Shown one piece after another: positions 59,643 through 64,000 of a stretch of DNA of 64,000 nucleotides; the first letter of the stretch is position 1; each line of letters begins with the position of its first letter. The DNA is from Bacteroidota bacterium. GTDB taxonomy: Bacteria > Bacteroidota > Bacteroidia > Chitinophagales > Saprospiraceae. The notes beneath the pieces are model-generated. The model was given only the letters and a program-made list of their open reading frames with translations, did no database searches and was not told the origin of the DNA. Location: contig PZPC01000004.1 of assembly GCA_003045895.1 (NCBI GenBank), positions 64,513 to 128,512 of the forward strand, read 5' to 3'. A program made the translations under genes and the position numbers.

Positions 59643-60332
59643 ATGAAAGACGAACTGCATTATCTCATTAGAAGTGGTTGGTTACGCGCCGCCATTTTAG
59701 GGGCCAACGACGGTATTTTATCAACGGCAAGTATCATCATTGGGGTGGCTGCGGCTTCTGACATCAGGGAACCGATCGTCCTGGCTGGGGTGGCCGGGCT
59801 GGTGGCCGGTGCTTTATCCATGGCTGCTGGCGAGTACGTATCTGTCAGTTCGCAAACGGATATTGAAACCGCCGACCTGGAAAGGGAAAGGATAGAATTA
59901 AAGGAAACCCCCGCCGCTGAACTACTGGAATTGGCCGGGATTTATGAAAAAAGGGGATTGGACAAAGAACTGGCTTTACGCGTCGCTACGCAACTGACGG
60001 CGCACAATGCCCTGGAGGCGCACGCCAGAGACGAACTCGGAATCAACGAAATTACCCAGGCCAAACCGCTGCAAGCGGCTTTGGCATCGGGTGCTGCCTT
60101 TGTTTTTGGCGGCATTTTACCCGTGGTAGCCGCCTTGCTGGTTCCTGTCCGGCAAATGGTGTATTTGCAATACGCATTTGCCATGGTCTTTTTGATTATT
60201 CTGGGAACGGTGGCCGCCAGAGCTGGGGGGTCAAATGTCCGGAAGGCCATCCTGAGGATCACTTTTTGGGGTACCGTAGCCATGGGTATTACCGCTCTGA
60301 TTGGGCACCTGTTTGGCGTAAACATGGCTTAA
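59643..60332 (+). CDS. VIT1/CCC1-family Fe2+/Mn2+ transporter
   Basis: Protein of 229 residues with five membrane helices. Helix 1 and its exit carry RAAILGANDGILSTASIIIGV, the family signature; helix 2 has GALSMAAGEYVSVSSQTD. The cytoplasmic metal-binding domain between helices 2 and 3 (about 80-140) has DIETADLERERIELKETPAA and HNALEAHARDELG with several Glu/His. VIT-family proteins move iron or manganese out of the cytosol. Length and helix number are normal. The stop codon is inside a terminator-like palindrome. Confidence 0.93.
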   Translation: MKDELHYLIRSGWLRAAILGANDGILSTASIIIGVAAASDIREPIVLAGVAGLVAGALSMAAGEYVSVSSQTDIETADLERERIELKETPAAELLELAGIYEKRGLDKELALRVATQLTAHNALEAHARDELGINEITQAKPLQAALASGAAFVFGGILPVVAALLVPVRQMVYLQYAFAMVFLIILGTVAARAGGSNVRKAILRITFWGTVAMGITALIGHLFGVNMA

Positions 60333-60353
60333 GCTTGGCTTTAGCCAAGCTTA
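60330..60353 (+). terminator. Palindrome overlapping the stop of the VIT-family gene
   Basis: taagcttggct (60330-60340) and agccaagctta (60343-60353) are perfect 11-bp arms around two T. The TAA stop of the transporter gene is the first three bases of the left arm. No T run follows, so termination may be inefficient. Confidence 0.6.
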
Positions 60354-60438
60354 GCGATGCTATATTACCTTCGGGCGTTACCCTGGCACCGTTTATGCGT
60401 CTAAACGAGGTAGTTTATTTACAAAAAATCCCTGTGTA

Positions 60439-61431
60439 ATGAAAGCTCTTACTACCCTTGGGTTATTCCTCCTCACCGCTATGCTGCCCCTGGTAGCCCA
60501 GCAGCCGGTAGATACCCTGCAGCGCGATACCCTGGCCCTGGATTCCATCCCCACCAGCTACGAATGGCGTGTTCGTGCTCCCCTGACGGAAGAAGACCGC
60601 CAGCGCCGGGAAGACAACCGGGCCGAAGTTGAAGACATGAAGCGCCGCTTCCGCCGCTTCCACCAGGCCGAAGACCAGGGCAGCGACAGCACGCTGAAAG
60701 AAGACGAGAACTACCTGTGGTCGGCCCCGGCTGGCTCTATGGAACCCAAACCGGCGGCCGTTCCGGCACCGCCCACACCAACGGACAGCGAAGCGTTGCG
60801 GATGGAAATTGGCCGCAGCTTGCAGGTGGGCAAACGCGCCGACGTGCCGGCAACTCCCGTACTGCCTACCGAACCGCCAACTACCAGCCCGCCGGACACC
60901 GGCCAGCCGACGTCCTACAGCCGGAAGGGGCCCCCAACGCCGGCCAGCACCCCTCCGCTGGCCGACGATTGGCAGGCTGACCTCAAAACTGCCCTTCAGC
61001 CCGAGGGCCAGGCGAAAACAGCATGGGAGGAGAAACTAACCGCTCCCGAAGCCACCCCCACCACCGCAACACCATTTAAGACAGGACAGGTCATTCTCCT
61101 GGAGCAGGTGGCCTTCGCTGAGCAAAGCAGTGTGCTCGCCACCGACAGCCAACAGCAGCTGGCCCTTTGGGGGGCCTTGTTGCTACAAAATCCGGGCTTG
61201 CACCTCGAACTGCGAACCCACGTCAACAGCACGGGTAATGCTGCCCGGGACCTCGAATTGAGTGTCCGCCGTGCCCAGACCATCGTCGACTACTGGCGTC
61301 GGCAAGGGGTCGCCGGTAACCAGTTGAGCTACCGCGGATTTGGCCACCAATACCCCCTCTTACCAGCTGATAATCCGCTGGCCCAACAAAAAAATGAACG
61401 AATAGAGGTGATTATTTTGGAAATGCCGTAG
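60439..61431 (+). CDS. OmpA C-terminal domain protein with Pro/Thr-rich linker
   Basis: Protein of 330 residues with signal peptide MKALTTLGLFLLTAMLPLVAQ. A charged segment (about 45-90, EDRQRREDNRAEVEDMKRRF) is followed by a Pro/Thr/Ala-rich linker (about 95-225) and an OmpA_C domain (about 230-330). The latter shows VAFAEQSSVLATDSQQQLAL, LHLELRTHVNSTGNAARDLE, LSVRRAQTIVDYWRRQGVAG, LSYRGFGHQYPL and QQKNERIEVIIL. OmpA_C binds peptidoglycan through Asp and Arg; the Arg in NERIEV is present, while the usual Asp position holds Asn in THVNSTGN, which deserves a check. It likely bridges the outer membrane or periplasm to the cell wall. Confidence 0.85.
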   Translation: MKALTTLGLFLLTAMLPLVAQQPVDTLQRDTLALDSIPTSYEWRVRAPLTEEDRQRREDNRAEVEDMKRRFRRFHQAEDQGSDSTLKEDENYLWSAPAGSMEPKPAAVPAPPTPTDSEALRMEIGRSLQVGKRADVPATPVLPTEPPTTSPPDTGQPTSYSRKGPPTPASTPPLADDWQADLKTALQPEGQAKTAWEEKLTAPEATPTTATPFKTGQVILLEQVAFAEQSSVLATDSQQQLALWGALLLQNPGLHLELRTHVNSTGNAARDLELSVRRAQTIVDYWRRQGVAGNQLSYRGFGHQYPLLPADNPLAQQKNERIEVIILEMP

Positions 61432-61446
61432 GGCTAAATATCTTTG
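61416..61446 (+). promoter_or_regulatory. Bacteroidota-type promoter for the 61484 gene
   Basis: TTTG (61416-61419), a 19-nt spacer and TATCTTTG (61439-61446) match the Bacteroidota consensus. The -33 element lies inside the last codons of the OmpA-domain gene. Transcription would start about 30 nt before the ATG at 61484. Confidence 0.65.
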
Positions 61447-61483
61447 AGGAACAAGGCGTACAAAACTGCCGCCCTGTCCACGT

Positions 61484-61957
61484 ATGGTAGAAGCTTTCAT
61501 CATTGACGAGGTAACCGAGGAACTAAGCGCCTCCGAAAAGGCTTTGGAACATACGTTGGAACGGATGAACCAGGAACAGCCCATGTTGCTGGCCTATCTT
61601 TTTTCCGAAAATTTCGAGGCGTTTACCGAAAGTGAACGCGAGTTTTTACTCTTCCTCACTACCGTCATTTGGAAATCGGTCTTTCGGGTCTGGGGTTCCC
61701 AGGCCAAGATTACCGAACCCCTGCTTGCCGAAGTCGAAGAGCGCAATTGGGATCTCCTGCAGGCTGTCAGCGCCCGTGACTTTCGCGAACGTGTAACCGT
61801 TTTCTTCGACCAATATCCCGCCGAGGAAGAACTGCTGGCCTTTGTCGAAGATGCAATTATGGATGACGAAGAAAGCCCCGTGACCGTTGAAGGCCGCGAA
61901 CCACTTTTCATTTCCCTCAAATCTATCATCGATTGCCTGGTATTGCCACATCTGTAG
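61484..61957 (+). CDS. Conserved-looking acidic protein of unknown function
   Basis: Protein of 157 residues, helical and strongly acidic, without signal peptide or membrane segment. It contains TEELSASEKALEHTLERMNQ, ENFEAFTESEREFLLFLTTV, VFFDQYPAEEELLAFVEDAI and LFISLKSIIDCLV. I do not recognise a family or catalytic motif. It has its own promoter and lies 210 bp before lon. A soluble cytoplasmic helical protein is all that can be said. Confidence 0.75.
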   Translation: MVEAFIIDEVTEELSASEKALEHTLERMNQEQPMLLAYLFSENFEAFTESEREFLLFLTTVIWKSVFRVWGSQAKITEPLLAEVEERNWDLLQAVSARDFRERVTVFFDQYPAEEELLAFVEDAIMDDEESPVTVEGREPLFISLKSIIDCLVLPHL

Positions 61958-62063
61958 GGATATACCTGAGATAATCGGCGGCGTAACTGCCGATTTGTCC
62001 TTTTTTGGGCCAATTTTATAGCATTTCCCTGTCAGAAAATCGCCAAAAGGCTTATTTTGCTGT

Positions 62064-62084
62064 AGTGGCATAAATATTGCCACT
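62064..62084. promoter_or_regulatory. Inverted repeat upstream of lon (candidate operator)
   Basis: agtggca (62064-62070), spacer taaatat, tgccact (62078-62084): perfect 7-bp arms about 85-105 bp before the lon ATG. It is not the CIRCE sequence of HrcA. It may be a binding site for a stress regulator or a small hairpin. Confidence 0.4.
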
Positions 62085-62167
62085 GTTATTATCAATTATT
62101 CAGCAGTGGAGGGCTGCCAGGTTGACACCTATTTTGCTCATCGCTGTTATCATAATATACACAGCAT

Positions 62168-64000
62168 ATGTTTGAAGAGATGCTCTTACAGCGCAGTCAG
62201 GAAGAAGAGGCTGATTATTTGCCCTTCATCTCTCTGGAGGAAGAAGACGAAGAGCCAGGTAAGAATGACGTCGTTGCCGATGAATTACCCATTTTGGCAC
62301 TTAAAAATACGGTTCTCTTTCCCAATAATGTTATTCCTATTACGGTGGGCCGGGATAAGTCCATCAAAGCCATCAATAAAGCATACGAAAATAACCGGCA
62401 AATTGCCGTTATCTCCCAGCGCGATCTCAAACTCGAAGACCCAACCGAGCAAGATCTTTTTCGCGTTGGCACGGTAGCCCATATCCTGAAGTTACTCAAG
62501 ATGCCCGATGGCACCCTGACGGCAATTCTTCAGGGCCGGCACCGCTTTGAATTGCTCGAAATGATAACGGAAGAACCTTACATGCGGGGGCGGGTAAAGG
62601 TGCTGGAATACACCCAGCCGGCGCATCCCCTGAAATTCCAGGCCATGGTCTCGAGCATCAAGGAACTCGCGGAAAACATCATCGATCTGTCCCCCAATAT
62701 CCCTTCGGAGGCCGTGGTGGTTTTGCAGAATATCAAAAGCCCCAGCTTTCTGCTCAACTTCATCGCCTCCAATATGGGGGCCAACCTGGAGTGGAAACAG
62801 AAGATTCTGGAAATAGCCGACTTGCAAGTGAAAGCGGAGCTGATTCTGCAGCAGCTGAACAGCGAATTGCAGCTTCTGGAACTTAAGGACCAGATTGAGA
62901 GCAAGGTTCGCGTGGATATCGAAAAGCAACAGCGCGATTACTACCTGAACCAACAGCTGAAGACCATTCAGGAGGAACTGGGAAAAAACCCCCAGGAAGA
63001 AGAACTCCAGGAACTGAAAACCCGCGCCGAATCCAAAAAATGGCCGAAAGAGGTCGGCGTACTGTTCGGTAAAGAAATGGATCGCCTGACCCGGATGAAT
63101 CCCCAGGCACCCGATTTCAGCATCCAGGTGAACTACCTCGAGGTCATACTGGACTTGCCCTGGAGCGAGGTTACCAAAGACAATTTTGACCTTAAGCACG
63201 TCAAGGCAGTGCTTGATAAAGACCACTACGGCCTCGAAAAGGTGAAAGAACGTATTCTCGAACACCTGGCCGTACTCAAACTCAAAGGTGACATGAAAGC
63301 GCCCATCCTTTGCCTGGTGGGCCCTCCTGGCGTAGGGAAAACTTCGCTGGGGCGGTCGGTTGCCGATGCCCTCAACCGCAAGTTCGTGCGCATCTCCCTG
63401 GGCGGACTCCACGACGAAAGCGAAATCCGTGGCCACCGCCGAACCTATATCGGCGCTATGCCCGGCCGCATCATCCAGTCGATGAAAAAAGCCGGCGCAG
63501 CCAACCCGGTATTTATCCTCGACGAAATCGATAAAGTGGGCAACAGTTTCCGCGGCGACCCCAGTTCGGCGCTACTGGAAGTGTTGGACCCCGAACAAAA
63601 CGGCGCCTTTCACGACAATTACCTCGATGTCGACTACGACCTGTCCAAGGTCTTATTCATCGCGACGGCCAATTCCCTGAGTTCTATCCAACCCCCCTTG
63701 CTGGACCGCATGGAAATCATTGACGTCAGCGGTTACTCTACCGAAGAAAAAGTGGAGATCGCCAAGCGTCACCTCATCGCCAAACAGCGCAAGGAACACG
63801 GCCTGAAAGCCAACCAGGTGAAGCTCAAGGATTCGGTGATCAAAGCGATCATCAGCGGCTACACCCGCGAATCAGGTGTGCGCTCCCTCGATCGCCAGAT
63901 CGCCGGGGTCATGCGCTTCGCCGCCAAATCCGTCGCTATGGAGGAGGCCTACAGCGTCAATATCAGCATTGCCGACCTAACCAAAATTCTCGGTCCTACG
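62168..64000 (+). CDS. lon: ATP-dependent protease Lon (partial, runs off the right edge)
   Basis: Open frame of 611 codons from the ATG at 62168 to the window end. The N-terminal substrate-binding LON domain (about 35-240) has ELPILALKNTVLFPNNVIPI and QGRHRFELLEMITEEPY. A coiled-coil region follows (about 240-300, RDYYLNQQLKTIQEELGKN). The AAA+ module has Walker A GPPGVGKTS (about 382-390), the block RISLGGLHDESEIRGHRRTYIGAMPGR given here by its key residues HDE...EIRGHRR, Walker B PVFILDEIDKVG and sensor FIATANSL. The peptidase domain with the Ser-Lys dyad lies beyond the window. Lon degrades misfolded proteins; the N-terminus carries an acidic extension (EEEDEEPGKND). Confidence 0.97.
   Translation, partial: MFEEMLLQRSQEEEADYLPFISLEEEDEEPGKNDVVADELPILALKNTVLFPNNVIPITVGRDKSIKAINKAYENNRQIAVISQRDLKLEDPTEQDLFRVGTVAHILKLLKMPDGTLTAILQGRHRFELLEMITEEPYMRGRVKVLEYTQPAHPLKFQAMVSSIKELAENIIDLSPNIPSEAVVVLQNIKSPSFLLNFIASNMGANLEWKQKILEIADLQVKAELILQQLNSELQLLELKDQIESKVRVDIEKQQRDYYLNQQLKTIQEELGKNPQEEELQELKTRAESKKWPKEVGVLFGKEMDRLTRMNPQAPDFSIQVNYLEVILDLPWSEVTKDNFDLKHVKAVLDKDHYGLEKVKERILEHLAVLKLKGDMKAPILCLVGPPGVGKTSLGRSVADALNRKFVRISLGGLHDESEIRGHRRTYIGAMPGRIIQSMKKAGAANPVFILDEIDKVGNSFRGDPSSALLEVLDPEQNGAFHDNYLDVDYDLSKVLFIATANSLSSIQPPLLDRMEIIDVSGYSTEEKVEIAKRHLIAKQRKEHGLKANQVKLKDSVIKAIISGYTRESGVRSLDRQIAGVMRFAAKSVAMEEAYSVNISIADLTKILGPT

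Noticed and set aside
62492-63436. Minus-strand frame antisense to lon
   Set aside because: lon is unambiguous on the plus strand; the antisense product is Phe/Leu-rich without motifs.
1-64000. tRNA, rRNA, CRISPR arrays, insertion sequences, prophage
   Set aside because: None was recognised by eye; tRNA genes could be missed without a covariance-model search.

Overview
The window is a Bacteroidota chromosome segment, most likely a marine Saprospiria (Lewinella-like). The evidence is a hybrid two-component regulator with a sensor propeller, an HTH-AraC output, several proteins with type IX secretion (T9SS) C-terminal domains, a DUF4834 small protein, a GT117/DUF2723 membrane protein, promoter elements of the TAnnTTTG type and almost no Shine-Dalgarno sequences. 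The genus is inferred from these traits, not from a marker gene. No rRNA, tRNA, CRISPR array, prophage or insertion sequence was seen.

Region 1 (1-2238): a truncated ECF sigma factor (minus strand), an enolase-superfamily dipeptide epimerase (plus strand), and a gene-free stretch with a nested 162-bp palindromic repeat.

Region 2 (2239-29312): the centrepiece. Eighteen consecutive minus-strand genes with very short gaps (24918 down to 2239) form a complete uronic-acid polysaccharide utilisation locus. They encode a non-SusC TonB-dependent receptor, a T9SS beta-helix protein, a GH88 unsaturated glucuronyl hydrolase, a GH2 enzyme, a DUF4861 protein, two tandem alginate_lyase-family (PL38/PL5-like) lipoproteins, a T9SS jelly-roll lyase-like protein, an SDR mannonate oxidoreductase, UxuA, UxaC, a three-part TRAP transporter, KdgK, KDPG aldolase, KduD and KduI. 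A hybrid two-component regulator lies just upstream on the same strand. Unsaturated uronate (lyases, GH88, KduI, KduD) and saturated glucuronate (GH2, UxaC, SDR, UxuA) both converge on 2-keto-3-deoxygluconate, which KdgK and Eda split into pyruvate and glyceraldehyde 3-phosphate. There is no SusC/SusD pair and no sulfatase. A non-sulfated glucuronate-rich polymer such as glucuronan is the best inferred substrate, but this is unproven.

Region 3 (29394-46256): housekeeping and envelope genes. They are proS; a Tyr/Asn/Trp-rich and Ser/Arg-repeat secreted protein beside a FadL-like porin; an arginine-biosynthesis cluster (deacetylase, DHFR-like, hotdog thioesterase, argH); a Ppx/GppA phosphatase; a remnant-like small ORF overlapping the TTG start of an ECF sigma factor, which in turn overlaps a membrane protein gene; an ABC permease; two T9SS-sorted proteins; and an FAD-dependent oxidoreductase.

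Region 4 (46281-64000): a GT117/DUF2723 membrane protein divergent from a 49-residue DUF4834 protein, purN, a TPR/PD40/SPOR envelope protein, aspS, two uncharacterised envelope proteins, metF, a CoiA-like nuclease, a VIT-family metal transporter, an OmpA-domain protein, a small uncharacterised protein and the first 611 codons of lon. Several clear intrinsic terminators separate these units.
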